Below are positions 1 through 8,265 of a DNA stretch of 12,500 bases, one piece after another; position 1 is the first letter of the stretch; every line of letters starts with the position of its first letter. This DNA comes from Botryococcus braunii. Its lineage: Eukaryota; Chlorophyta; Trebouxiophyceae. The stretch lies in contig MVGU01000106.1 of the NCBI GenBank assembly GCA_002005505.1, forward strand, positions 37,501 through 50,000. Direction: 5' to 3'. Below the pieces are notes generated by a model that made no database searches, was not told the DNA's origin, and saw only the letters and a program-made list of their open reading frames with translations. The position numbers were made by a program, and so were the translations under genes.

Positions 1-760
1 ATTCGACTTGAAATGTTATTCTGATGTATGAAGGGCCACTATAACTAAAAATGATTGGGTGCTGGAATAGGAATTCAATTGCTGACTATCTATACTTTAG
101 GACCTCCATACTTTGGAAATACTTTTTCATACTTTGGAAATACTGGCTGGTCTCTTGAAGTGTGGACTAACTCCTGTACCGTGATATTTGAATTCTTGAA
201 TTCTTCATTTTGAAATGTGAGTTTGATATATGAAGGGTCCCATTTTTATAAATGAATCCAATACGTGATGGGGTTCCTATACTTTGGGAAGACTGACTGG
301 GTTTTGGAAGTGTAACTAACCCATGTACTCTAACACTGGAATTCTTGAATTCTTATTTTTTTTGGGATATTTTTTGTACACTTTTGACAGAAGGCCACTT
401 GATTCATTTCATGCACTTTTGGGAAAAGGCCTCGTATACTTGACATATTATATCTAGGGATTTGATTAAGAAGTCAAAATTTATTCTAATTTGAACTTTA
501 ACTATAATTCTGATTTTAACTCTGACTGTCTATACTACAGGACCTGCACATGTGACTTCTATTATGTGGGACAACTGACTGGATCTTGGAACTGTTGACT
601 AACTCATGTATTCTAATACTTGAACCCTTGAATGTGTCAACTCATGGATGGACTAACCCATGTACTTGATATCTGAATTCCTGAATTCTTCATCGTGAAA
701 TGTGATTCTGATGTATGAAGGGTCACCATTTTATAAATGCCTACTTCATCCATTTTATGC
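1..760. repeat. Degenerate tandem-like repeat block 3' of the Helentron frame
   Basis: This gene-free stretch is built from recurring diverged blocks. A GAATTC(T/C)TGAATTCTT block occurs at 190-205, 339-354 and 675-690, with a worn fourth copy near 618-632. A TGATGTATGAAGGG-type block occurs near 21-35, 225-236 and 710-721. A block with 'tactttgg...gactgactgg...tgaagtgt...actaac.catgtac' recurs near 110-180, 270-330 and, more diverged, 540-670. The order of blocks is similar in each copy, but the spacing changes (149 and 336 bases between EcoRI-like pairs), so copies carry deletions. It lies immediately 3' of the minus-strand transposase frame. It could be the terminal repeat region of the Helentron or an older satellite into which the element inserted; the sequence does not decide. 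Confidence 0.7.
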
Positions 761-820
761 ACTTTTAAAGGGAAGCCCTCCATTGGTTCGTTTTATACTG
801 TAAGAAGATGGATAGGTGTT

Positions 821-868
821 GATTAGGAAGTCAAAATTCACTACGGATTAGGAAGTCAAAATTCACTA
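821..868. repeat. 25-nt tandem repeat overlapping the transposase stop codon
   Basis: A 23-nt unit beginning GATTAGGAAGTC and ending TTCACTA is present identically at 821-843 and 846-868, separated by CG, giving a period of 25. A diverged third copy with the core AAGTCAAAATTTATTCTA lies near 465-490. On the minus strand the second unit encodes the last residues of the Rep-helicase-EEP frame, and the first unit supplies its TGA at 831-833. The protein's extreme C-terminus is therefore repeat-derived. Confidence 0.9.
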
Positions 869-3800
869 TTGCTGTAGTTCTATGAAGGGAAGAGTGTTCC
901 CCAAAGTAAAAAATGGTTCTGTATGGGGTGTACATGGACCCATATGTCGGAATCAATTGTTCACAATTTGTCCATATGTGATCTAGCAAACTGTTGTACA
1001 GTGTTGTGGGGGTTTTGTTCAACAACGTCCCCTGATGTGACTGAAAGAAGTTGTTCAACATGCAGGTCTGGGTGTGTTGCACATCGGCCATGTTTATGTT
1101 CAAGTCTCCCATAACTACCCAACAAGTGTGTGACAGCATGGGCTCCAGGATGGAGAGCATGGTTGGTATGTTGGAATGACTGGGACTGCGATAAACATGG
1201 ATGAATCGGAATGGGGTATCAGTAGTAAAATCTACCATCAGGATTTCGAGACCGGCACCTGAGTGGGATGAAACATTGGGTATGTCTCGAACCAGCTTCA
1301 TATTTGTCAGCATCATGGAACCGGCCTTGTTACGTGGATGTAGATTGTTGTGATTCACATATGCAGTACACACAAATTCTGGAAAATCTGCCACGACTTC
1401 AGCAATATCTGCAATTGTGCAACAGCTTTCACTCACAAATACGAAATGGACTGGGGAGTCACCATCCTTTATTTCAGGCATTGTGAGCCACGATGCCGCC
1501 ACACTGCTATGTGCTCTCAGAGATGATGCATTGTGGTACACGAAGTTCAGTTCATGTTTGGTTGGCTGTTGGGGATGTGGAAAAACAATGCTCTGAGTGG
1601 CTCGCATTTTTGCCATGGCATTCTTTGCCTTCTCGCTCACAGTTATCCTGGAAGGATCAAAGGATCCTGGTACGATGAACAAGCCCTCCGGAGTTCTGGA
1701 ACGTGAAAGGGCCATGTAATGCAGCCCAGGCCTGTTTGGGTGACGGGGTTTTTGGAATAAGTCGACGCCTGAGTCATCCATAGTCATACCTTGGGATCGG
1801 TCATGAGTCCGAGCATTTGCAGGCATCAGTGGAACCTGCATCATTACCACATCACTAGGAGTTTGCCCTTTGCGCATGGTTACAAGCTCTCGGGTGATCA
1901 GGGTCCAGGTGGGGGCGATGTAGGTGGTGTTGTTCTGTGCTATATATGATGCTTGGCGTTTCCGCCGGATGGCACCTACACGAGGGTCTGAGAATTCCAC
2001 CCAAGCTACATCTGCTACTGGTGTGTCGTCAAATTCCCGTTTTCCACATGTGGTTGTGAATGCCTTGAGAACACCATCTGCACCGTTCACAAGTCCGTCT
2101 CCAGCTTTGTTGTTGATTGTGTATTCAACGATCATGCCGACCTTCAAGTACAGGCAAAAGAGTGTACCCCTCTTGAACATTTCTGTTGTGTAGTTTTCCC
2201 TCACGTTCCGAGCTTCCTCCATGCGACGTTGAAATGCAAAATTTGAGCTACCTGTACGCACTGGTAATGCAATGAAGCACACGGGTTGAGTTGCAAGGAT
2301 TTGGTATACTCGCTTGTTGTGCTGTACCACACGTTCATTTGTACAGCAGTGCAGTGGGATGTCCATGGCAGGGTCACGTTCGCAACTCTTGAATTTGGCG
2401 ATGTCGTCAGGGGTGTGCTCTCCCACACGCATCCTATTCAGAGCAGGGACCATCCACCCACCGAACCTTAACACGTGGGTCAGTTCCAACATTCCAAACT
2501 TGTCCCACAGGGTCTCTCCAGGAGGTATTCCACGTGCTTTGACTCGTGGTACTTCATAAAAATTCGGCATCAAAATCGCTTCAAGTTGGAAAGCATCTCC
2601 TGTTGCGATGATGTGCTTGTTTCCAAACAGCTTTGTAAAGTCATTGCTATATTCTTGTAGGTTGTTATTCAAATGTGACAAGTTGTTGCTAGAGATCTGG
2701 GATACTTCATCCAGGATGAAGACTGCTGTATTCTTGTATTCTGCTATGAGTTCTTGCATTCTAACAGTGCCGGGTTTCCCTTCCCTCCCCACTGCCCAGC
2801 CCATGGCACTGTGAAGAGTCTTGCCCTGGACCAACCAAGCTGCTTTACCATTTTGTGCTGCCACTTGGATCAGAATGCCATGACCATCATCATCGATATT
2901 TCTTGGTAAAACACGATCCAGGGCTTGTCGCATAAAGCTGACAGTACAGCTTTTCCCAGTTCCAGCTCCACCCGTTATAAACAAGAGAAGTGGGTCAACA
3001 ATAATATTCCATGCGTGATACAAGACGTGACAAACTGCGTACTGCACTGCTCTACGTTGTTCTCCAGTCAACAAGGCCGCCTCGGTGTGCCATTCTTTGG
3101 TATCCCACAGCTTCCAGGAGGTTTCTGAAGATGTGGCAATGACAGGTATTTGCAAATCTTCTGAAGCTGGGGTAGGCAGGTTTGGTAAAGTCATCATGTC
3201 TTGAACTTCACCGGCTTCATCTAAATCAAGTGGTATGTCATCGTCATTTTCATTCTCGTGTTGAGCTATTAGTGCTTCCCAATCAATATGACTGTGTGTG
3301 TTGTATTTCATTGCTGTTTCTTGGATCCTATCTTGGATCGCCTCATAATGAGCACTATAAGTTGCGTACCCTCCTAAAAGGGCAGTGTCTTCATCTTTTT
3401 CCGCTTGTGTTGCCCATACGCTTCCAGGCGCATATAGCAGCAAGAGCACACGGCACTGTTCTTCCCTATAGTCAGATTTGACAGCAGGTGGGAACCTCAA
3501 GATGCGAGGTTTCCGTCTGAGTGACCGTTGGTATCCAGCGGATTGGAGGATGCGCTTACGGGGACACTCTGCGTTAAAGGTGTGGTCAGCCATGCCACTA
3601 TCTTCATGTCCCTGATGTTCAAGCTCTCCATCTTCTGAATTGTCTGTTTGCTCTTCCTCACATTCTGGGATATAAATTTCCCTTGCAGTTACGCGGGGTT
3701 TCTTGCTTTGGACTTTCTTGAGATCTCCATACATACTGCAGAAATCTGCTAGACAAATGTCTGGATCGTTTGAAACTCTACGGTATTGCACAAATTGACG

Positions 3801-5177
3801 GAAGTGACGGTGCATGGAATCTGCGAAGACATAAGGGCTGTCTGGGTCCATTTCATTCAGCTTGCTTTGAGGTTTCAACACTACAGCCCGTTCTTCGGGT
3901 CTGTTGGTATTCAGAAAAAGTACTGCACGACTCATAAAACGAAGGGGGTACTGAAGCAAGTGATAAGCAGCCATCTGTACACTAATTTCATGCATATTGA
4001 TGAACAGAAATCCCCCTCGTCTTATGGCTGCCTCCACATCACCATCCAATTCTGCAGCTCTTATGATGTCTTGCATAGCCTTTGTCAATGCCCGATCCCC
4101 TTTCAACATGTATCCTGTAACATACTGTACACATGCATACGGGTCCAGTACAAACTGTACATCCGTTTTGGCTCTCCATATCCTGGTCAGTTGTTCATTA
4201 AAGGTATTTATCCTCATGTGCTGGACCTTCCTTTTATAAAAGACTTTCGCATCTTCTTTCATTGATAGAGACACTGCTGTTTCGTACTCAGCTTGGGTTA
4301 CTTGGCAGGCTGCTAGGAAGGACGGAAAGTCCATGCGCATTGCACCTGTGAAATCTATGGATTCTCCATTTTTGCCCTGGAGAATCACATCGATTCTTTT
4401 CATTTCAGCTTGGATGCGGTGCAAGTCGTTCATAGCCTTTTCCTCTTCGTCAGGCTGTAAGAGTGGGCGTCTCAGGACCCGACTCTTCTCCATTGGAAAC
4501 CATGGAGCAGCAAATCTGCACTCTCCATTCTTCTTCAGACATTTACCACGACAACAGGTATGCTGTTGTAAGCATTGCAATTCAGGCTCAAGCACATCTA
4601 CATCAGTTGTAATGTATTTGTCACAGAAATCCTCAATTGCTGCATCTTTGTCTGGATCCTTTGGGTCGAACTTTGGAGCAGTCGCTTCATATAACAGGCT
4701 ATGTCGATGAGGCGTTCCTCTTTTCTGTGCTTCTTCCACATGTAGACGATCGGTAATTGTACCTAATATTTTTGTCTTATCTATGACATTGTTGAAGAGG
4801 GACTCAACTCTCTTTCGATAACACATTGCTGTGACAACTGGATCAGAGCCCAGCAGTTCGCACTTCTCATCAAAGGACATCGCTTCTAATTCAGTGGGTG
4901 TTGCTAAGCGTCCATGTTTCAAAAAATAAAGTGTCTGCAAAAATTGCTCCCACTTTGTATCTGCACACGACACCGTCACAAAAAAAGTGGGAATCCCAAT
5001 AGTCCTGAACATTGCCATGAAGTCATGCTGCGTGGACTTCATGTAGTCTGGAGAAGTTCGCAGGTTTTGCATATGTAGGGTGCCCTTTCTTTGTTGGATT
5101 GCCCTCTTTATGAACTCTGGATCCCTTGCTTGTGCAGCTGTTAAGCGTTCAGGATTGCTACCTTTTTCAGTGACATT
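831..5177 (-). CDS. Helentron-type Rep/Pif1-helicase/EEP endonuclease transposase (5' part in other frames)
   Basis: This is the transposition protein of a Helitron of the Helentron/Helitron2 group. The frame is open from 5177; the first ATG is at 5072 (1,413 residues from there). The Rep domain clearly extends upstream of that ATG, so 5072 is probably not the true start. Counting from the ATG: the conserved Rep strand FVTVSCAD is at 31-38; the HUH motif is H122-R-H124 (4701-4709); a Cys/His cluster runs 171-185 before CRFAAPWFP; the two-tyrosine motif is QYVTGYMLK with Y317, Y321 and K324. An acidic linker covers about 470-640. The SF1 Pif1-like helicase has Walker A GGAGTGKS 701-708, DEVSQ 788-792, GDAFQLEAI 825-833, RSQGMT 1092-1097 and ALSRSR 1121-1126. 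The EEP nuclease spans about 1175-1400: E1215, VYRSP 1293-1297, GDLNIN 1322-1327, LLDHIW 1362-1367, GEH 1391-1393. Helitron proteins nick, join and unwind DNA in rolling-circle-like transposition; the C-terminal AP-endonuclease-like domain is the Helentron hallmark. The core is free of stops and indels over 4.3 kb, suggesting a recent insertion. Introns cannot be excluded. Confidence 0.93.
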   Translation of the reverse strand, partial: NVTEKGSNPERLTAAQARDPEFIKRAIQQRKGTLHMQNLRTSPDYMKSTQHDFMAMFRTIGIPTFFVTVSCADTKWEQFLQTLYFLKHGRLATPTELEAMSFDEKCELLGSDPVVTAMCYRKRVESLFNNVIDKTKILGTITDRLHVEEAQKRGTPHRHSLLYEATAPKFDPKDPDKDAAIEDFCDKYITTDVDVLEPELQCLQQHTCCRGKCLKKNGECRFAAPWFPMEKSRVLRRPLLQPDEEEKAMNDLHRIQAEMKRIDVILQGKNGESIDFTGAMRMDFPSFLAACQVTQAEYETAVSLSMKEDAKVFYKRKVQHMRINTFNEQLTRIWRAKTDVQFVLDPYACVQYVTGYMLKGDRALTKAMQDIIRAAELDGDVEAAIRRGGFLFINMHEISVQMAAYHLLQYPLRFMSRAVLFLNTNRPEERAVVLKPQSKLNEMDPDSPYVFADSMHRHFRQFVQYRRVSNDPDICLADFCSMYGDLKKVQSKKPRVTAREIYIPECEEEQTDNSEDGELEHQGHEDSGMADHTFNAECPRKRILQSAGYQRSLRRKPRILRFPPAVKSDYREEQCRVLLLLYAPGSVWATQAEKDEDTALLGGYATYSAHYEAIQDRIQETAMKYNTHSHIDWEALIAQHENENDDDIPLDLDEAGEVQDMMTLPNLPTPASEDLQIPVIATSSETSWKLWDTKEWHTEAALLTGEQRRAVQYAVCHVLYHAWNIIVDPLLLFITGGAGTGKSCTVSFMRQALDRVLPRNIDDDGHGILIQVAAQNGKAAWLVQGKTLHSAMGWAVGREGKPGTVRMQELIAEYKNTAVFILDEVSQISSNNLSHLNNNLQEYSNDFTKLFGNKHIIATGDAFQLEAILMPNFYEVPRVKARGIPPGETLWDKFGMLELTHVLRFGGWMVPALNRMRVGEHTPDDIAKFKSCERDPAMDIPLHCCTNERVVQHNKRVYQILATQPVCFIALPVRTGSSNFAFQRRMEEARNVRENYTTEMFKRGTLFCLYLKVGMIVEYTINNKAGDGLVNGADGVLKAFTTTCGKREFDDTPVADVAWVEFSDPRVGAIRRKRQASYIAQNNTTYIAPTWTLITRELVTMRKGQTPSDVVMMQVPLMPANARTHDRSQGMTMDDSGVDLFQKPRHPNRPGLHYMALSRSRTPEGLFIVPGSFDPSRITVSEKAKNAMAKMRATQSIVFPHPQQPTKHELNFVYHNASSLRAHSSVAASWLTMPEIKDGDSPVHFVFVSESCCTIADIAEVVADFPEFVCTAYVNHNNLHPRNKAGSMMLTNMKLVRDIPNVSSHSGAGLEILMVDFTTDTPFRFIHVYRSPSHSNIPTMLSILEPMLSHTCWVVMGDLNINMADVQHTQTCMLNNFFQSHQGTLLNKTPTTLYNSLLDHIWTNCEQLIPTYGSMYTPYRTIFYFGEHSSLHRTTAIVNFDFLIRSEF

Positions 5178-5565
5178 TTAGCGCATTGGAACACAGAGTA
5201 TATCATAGCCTCACGCTGAAGATAAAAAATTATTTCAGGATTTCTGGCAAACCTCCGGTCTATGCTCAGCATCTTCAACTTGTACATCTCATGCCTAGAT
5301 AAGCATTCTGGTTTTGTTGGGGAAACCCACCAAATTCTTGTGGAAACATCTTGGCTTGTAAGTCATCATCCTGCCAACAATATATAGGTCTATTCCCCTC
5401 ACCCGGTGCAATTCGCATGACGCTTTCCTGCAGAACTCTGTGCTCAGTAGGTAGGGTATCGGTTTCTGGAGCTTCTGCAATACCAGGACCAGCTAGACCA
5501 GGACCATGCAAATCTGTAATATTCTCATTCCCATCCCATTCAAATAAGTTTCCATGATTCCAGAT
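5166..5565 (-). pseudogene. Frameshifted N-terminal continuation of the Helentron Rep protein
   Basis: The conserved segment expected just before the Rep domain is here but in two other frames. The first frame, open from 5565 and stopping at 5275-5277, contains APGEGNRPIYCWQDDD and KMFPQEFGG (about 5400-5326). This matches the Helitron pattern of a short proline/aspartate stretch followed by FPxxFxxG. The second frame, about 5305-5166, carries LSRHEMYKLKM, SIDRRFARNP and IFYLQREAMIYSVFQCAK, resembling the 'DRR...' helix that leads into Rep. The main frame then continues with a segment containing PERLTAAQARDPEF before the Rep start. The second junction falls at an AAAAA run near 5163-5167 and fits loss of one A; the first, near 5300-5320, also fits loss of one base. 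Alternatives are sequencing error, real decay, programmed slippage or very short introns. Recognition is from motif pattern only. Confidence 0.65.
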
Positions 5566-6138
5566 TCACTTCTATTGTCTTCGACATCTCCGATAGTCTC
5601 TGGCCTACTCTGACTTTCATACTCATCATGGCCTTGCTGGGGAACAGGCGGTACCATCAAATTGGAAACGTGATCCATGAAATGGGAAATGCCATCTTCA
5701 TAAAGACACGTGTGATGATCTGGAGCTTGGCCACGCTGCTCATCTATTTGAAGCATGGCCAACTCATCAACTCCCTCATTATTTGTGGGGCTACCATTGT
5801 CATGATCATGAGCATTGGCTCAATGTGGCACATCCATGTCAGTATTCTCATTATCCTCAGTCAAATTCTGGGAAATCAGCCGCTAGCTGTCTCAACTTAT
5901 CAGCGTCAAAATAAAGCCTGGTACAGTGGGGTCTGTAACAATGCCTCTGCTGCTGAATATGACCATCGGGGCGTATGTATCCGTCTTTGAACGTATGGCG
6001 GTCCGATAGTCTTCGCAACATCTGACACCTGTAAAACACTGTAGGCCTGAATCATTTGGTAGTGTGGTTTCTAATTTTTGACCGCTGTTTGGAACACTTT
6101 TACGTGACCTTTGATCCTTTTTGCCTCGTGCTGGGCAA
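5566..6138 (-). pseudogene. Probable remnants of the Helentron N-terminal region, several frames
   Basis: Upstream of the recognised Rep-leading block, the minus strand shows open stretches in alternating frames with no clear domain. One frame (about 5819-5493) is rich in Asp, Glu, Asn and His (for example DHDNGSPTNNEGVDEL), a composition common in linkers. The same frame continues up to about 6138 across three stops (TGA, TAG, TGA). A competing frame at 6051-5857 contains RPDGHI and RLYFDADKLRQLAADF, faintly like the 'xQLYFyD' strand in Helitron N-termini. I cannot decide which of these was translated. Position and strand make it likely that this belongs to the transposon gene, but the assignment is inference. 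Confidence 0.35.
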
Positions 6139-6143
6139 AGTTA

Positions 6144-6590
6144 CTATTCGGTGAAAGCCAACCACAGCAGCCAAGAGGGCTGCTTCCAGTTTGTTACATT
6201 TAATATCGCTGGGTGAATAGTGTTGAATGGAAGTTGAGGGGGCTTCCAGTCATAGTCTTTTTTAATTTCGTAGTACAAGGTCGGCAAAATTTGAAAGAAG
6301 ACAAAGGCCCATGTCGATGTGGCAGTAGCTCTGAACAAAGTCGTTACGGCCTCCCTCTACCATTCCTGTCATAATTGCTCATGCAATTCAGAAAGCTCCA
6401 CTTCTTGTTTTATTTGTTTACAACAAGAGCAAAAGGACGTTATTGGTACACAGTCCCTTTTGAATTTCTCTACGGCACGCCGAGTACATTTGCTTCACAC
6501 AATTGTCGTGGGTCCGATGTGTCTGTGGATGTACCCGTCGTCCTCATCAGGGTCTCCCGACTAATTTCCATTGGTGGTAATTAAAGACAA
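6144..6590 (-). other. Broken minus-strand frame with no recognised product
   Basis: A single minus-strand frame runs through this stretch with several stops. Its longest open pieces include a Cys-rich segment (KFKRDCVPITSFCSCCKQIK, about 6470-6411) and a Trp/Pro-rich segment around 6250-6190 (KKDYDWKPPQLPF). Stops separate them near 6386 and 6377. Neither piece matches a family I know. It lies between the AATAAA that follows the 6613-7649 relic and the remnants of the Helentron N-terminus. It may be further decayed transposon or captured sequence, or simply chance open frame. Confidence 0.2.
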
Positions 6591-6599
6591 GGTTATTAT

Positions 6600-6605
6600 T
6601 TTATT
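6600..6605 (-). promoter_or_regulatory. Candidate polyadenylation signal AATAAA
   Basis: On the minus strand AATAAA begins eight bases after the last stop (TGA at 6613-6615) of the 6613-7649 relic. The close match of frame end and signal supports that the relic's 3' end is here. AATAAA is common by chance in AT-rich DNA, so the support is modest. Confidence 0.4.
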
Positions 6606-6612
6606 CCGATCT

Positions 6613-7649
6613 TCACATTAAACATCGTCTGTTTGTTGGGGTTCTTGTGTGCGTCTCCTCAGCCTTACGTTTCAGGCTCGTTACTTCGCTCCACTGATCG
6701 CTATGGCTTCAACATACAACAGACACTCCGTAGTAGGTGCACTTTTTTAAGGCCTTTCCATGCATATGACAAAATGTCAACAAAGATGTACAGGCACTTT
6801 TTACTTTCCCGGGGAACAAGCAAGGAATGGTCGTTGTGAGAAACGCCTTTAGTAGCTGCAGTTCCCTTAAACGTCGCTGTGCTGTACTATATGCAATGTT
6901 TTTTTCCTCTTTGGCATGTGATTGGAATGATATGGCAAAGCGCTTCAATGTGGCTTTCAATATCATTCCATTGTTAGCTGTAATCAAATTTCAACACACC
7001 GTTAAATTGCCCCAATCCTCAAGATCATCTTGAAGCATCAAAGTACCATGAGTTTTTCTACCTGTTGTGATAAAGACGTGCCCAGAGGTATACTACTGAG
7101 GACTTTCATCATATCTTTGAAGCCTTTTTTTGCTTTCTAATAATGACCACTTACTGTGCAATGCACTTATGTAATTACGGCAATATCGAGCAGCATGAGT
7201 GTGAAGCCCTTTAATATTCCACCATATGTGCAAGATGAAAGCACTCATTCCAATAGTGACTGGTAGTGTAGATGGAACCGCCTGTTGACAATTATGTTGA
7301 AATCTATAGGTGTGTTAGTAAGGTCTACATGTTCCTCAAAAAACCCAGGGAGTGCATTTACAATATGTGAAGACAAACCTGTGGTTGTTACATTCAGGAC
7401 TTTTGTCCAAAAATCAAGTTGCATATTTTCCAAACCAATCCTCACATCGGAACTTTTTAACTGCATGACACAATCCTGTACTACTTTATAGTCACAACCA
7501 GATTCTGCAATATATATACACAACATAAACTTACTTATTCTTGTCAGGGCATCCGGTGAGTTATCCACTTCTAAAACATTTAATAGTTCCTCTAAGTCCT
7601 TCACAGTAAGAAATGAACTTGTCTCCATCTTACATGCGTATACCTCCAC
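6613..7649 (-). pseudogene. Decayed gene of unknown family, possibly a captured host fragment
   Basis: An open frame from 7649 (first ATG 7626-7628) encodes about 127 residues with a balanced, helix-prone composition: VKDLEELLNVLEV near the start and ALPGFFEEHVDLTN near the end. In the 7265-7310 interval the reading must shift (fits one lost base) into a frame that continues to 6613. That frame carries WWNIKGLHTHAARYC, ALHSKWSLLESKKRLQRYDE, MLQDDLEDWGNL, ATLKRFAISFQSHAKEEK and a basic tail, SLKRKAEETHTRTPTNRR. It is interrupted by TAG at 7093-7095, TGA at 6991-6993 and TGA at 6709-6711; each is one C-to-T change from CAG or CGA. An alternative GT-AG intron of 84 bases (7061-6978) would remove the middle stop, but the interval itself reads like protein. 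A CTAG just before 7649 could be a splice acceptor for an upstream exon. I do not recognise the family. It shares strand with the Helentron and lies 5' of it, so gene capture is possible but unproven. Confidence 0.5.
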
Positions 7650-7999
7650 CTAGGTTATCAATTATATATTGTGTTCAGATCTTCTAGATTGTACACTGGT
7701 TTTTTTACATGTAAACTTCCTTTCCCTATACTGTATAGTACTCAGATTGCCATGTCCGGATTCAAGGCAGACAATCCACCATTTGTTATTCATGGTCATT
7801 CATCATTCATTTTTTAATATGGTATTAGTACCCCTGTGCACAAAAGCGGCAGGTGGCCATCCAGTCATCTAGTGAGGTGTGGTCAATAGGAGCGCTGATT
7901 ACAGAACTAGGTGCGAGTAGTTTACAAGGTAGGAGATGCTAGAGTCCTGGAGTTGCAGTATCACCGAACTTGACCTGCATGTTCACCACATACTCGCTT
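7650..7999. other. Gene-free stretch
   Basis: I see no supported gene, RNA or mobile element here. It is AT-rich with short open frames on both strands that show no motif. If the relic at 6613-7649 had an upstream exon it would lie here on the minus strand, but I could not identify one. Confidence 0.5.
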
Positions 8000-8061
8000 A
8001 GCATTCTTTGTGTGCAATAAACTGAAGTTCAGCATGCTTTGCGTGCGATAGATTAAAACAT
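8000..8061. repeat. Two-copy 31-nt imperfect tandem repeat
   Basis: AGCATTCTTTGTGTGCAATA (8000-8019) is followed 31 bases later by AGCATGCTTTGCGTGCGATA (8031-8050), with 17 of 20 positions identical. The rest of each unit is weaker (AACTGAAGTTC against GATTAAAACAT). No function is evident. Confidence 0.65.
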
Positions 8062-8086
8062 CACCTAAGTTGTATGATCCTCCGGA

Positions 8087-8128
8087 GCAGTTTGATCGGA
8101 GCTGTCTGACCGAAGTTGTTTGACATGT
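8087..8128. repeat. Three-copy 14-nt imperfect tandem repeat
   Basis: Units GCAGTTTGATCGGA (8087-8100), GCTGTCTGACCGAA (8101-8114) and GTTGTTTGACATGT (8115-8128) share the skeleton G-TGT-TGA-C-. It is a short decayed minisatellite close to the 31-nt repeat. Confidence 0.6.
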
Positions 8129-8265
8129 AAGTATCATATAAAATGTTGCATTGTAAGAATCTACGTTAAATAATCGACATGTCTCGGGGCAACTATGCTG
8201 CAAGGACAATTACTGCTGAAGCAAATTTGTCAAAATCGTAAGAGAGAATCCTAAGCATGATACAA

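Larger units (their letters stand above)
831..5565 (-). mobile_element. Helentron (Helitron superfamily) rolling-circle transposon, ends not located
   Basis: The interval is the part recognisable as transposon coding sequence. Rep, Pif1-like helicase and C-terminal EEP nuclease in one polypeptide place it with Helentrons rather than canonical plant-type Helitrons, which lack the endonuclease. The real element should extend beyond both sides. Helentron termini are short inverted repeats and a small hairpin, with insertion between T residues; I could not identify these by eye. The repeat block at 1-868 may be one terminal region. The pseudogene at 6613-7649 and the broken frames between may lie inside the element on its 5' side. 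Confidence 0.85.

Noticed and set aside
3786..4265. 159-codon plus-strand open frame
   Set aside because: It is antisense to the well-supported Rep region and carries no motif.
5628..5990. 120-codon plus-strand frame with hydrophobic, membrane-like stretches
   Set aside because: It lies antisense to the acidic, minus-strand Helentron N-terminal remnants; complementing Asp/Asn/His codons gives Ile/Val/Met-rich sequence, which explains the hydrophobicity.
6505..6555. Hammerhead ribozyme: CTGATGAG on the minus strand at 6543-6550, in a context like ribozyme-bearing retroelement tails
   Set aside because: The second conserved box (GAAA with flanking stem II/III pairing) is not present at the right place, and no consistent three-stem fold could be drawn.
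6613..7095. Reassigned stop codons (alternative genetic code) to rescue the relic
   Set aside because: The 1,413-codon Helentron frame uses no in-frame TAG or TGA and ends with TGA, so the standard code is the simpler reading.
7961..8209. 82-codon minus-strand frame
   Set aside because: It runs through the 31-nt and 14-nt tandem repeats and has no recognisable motif or neighbour support.
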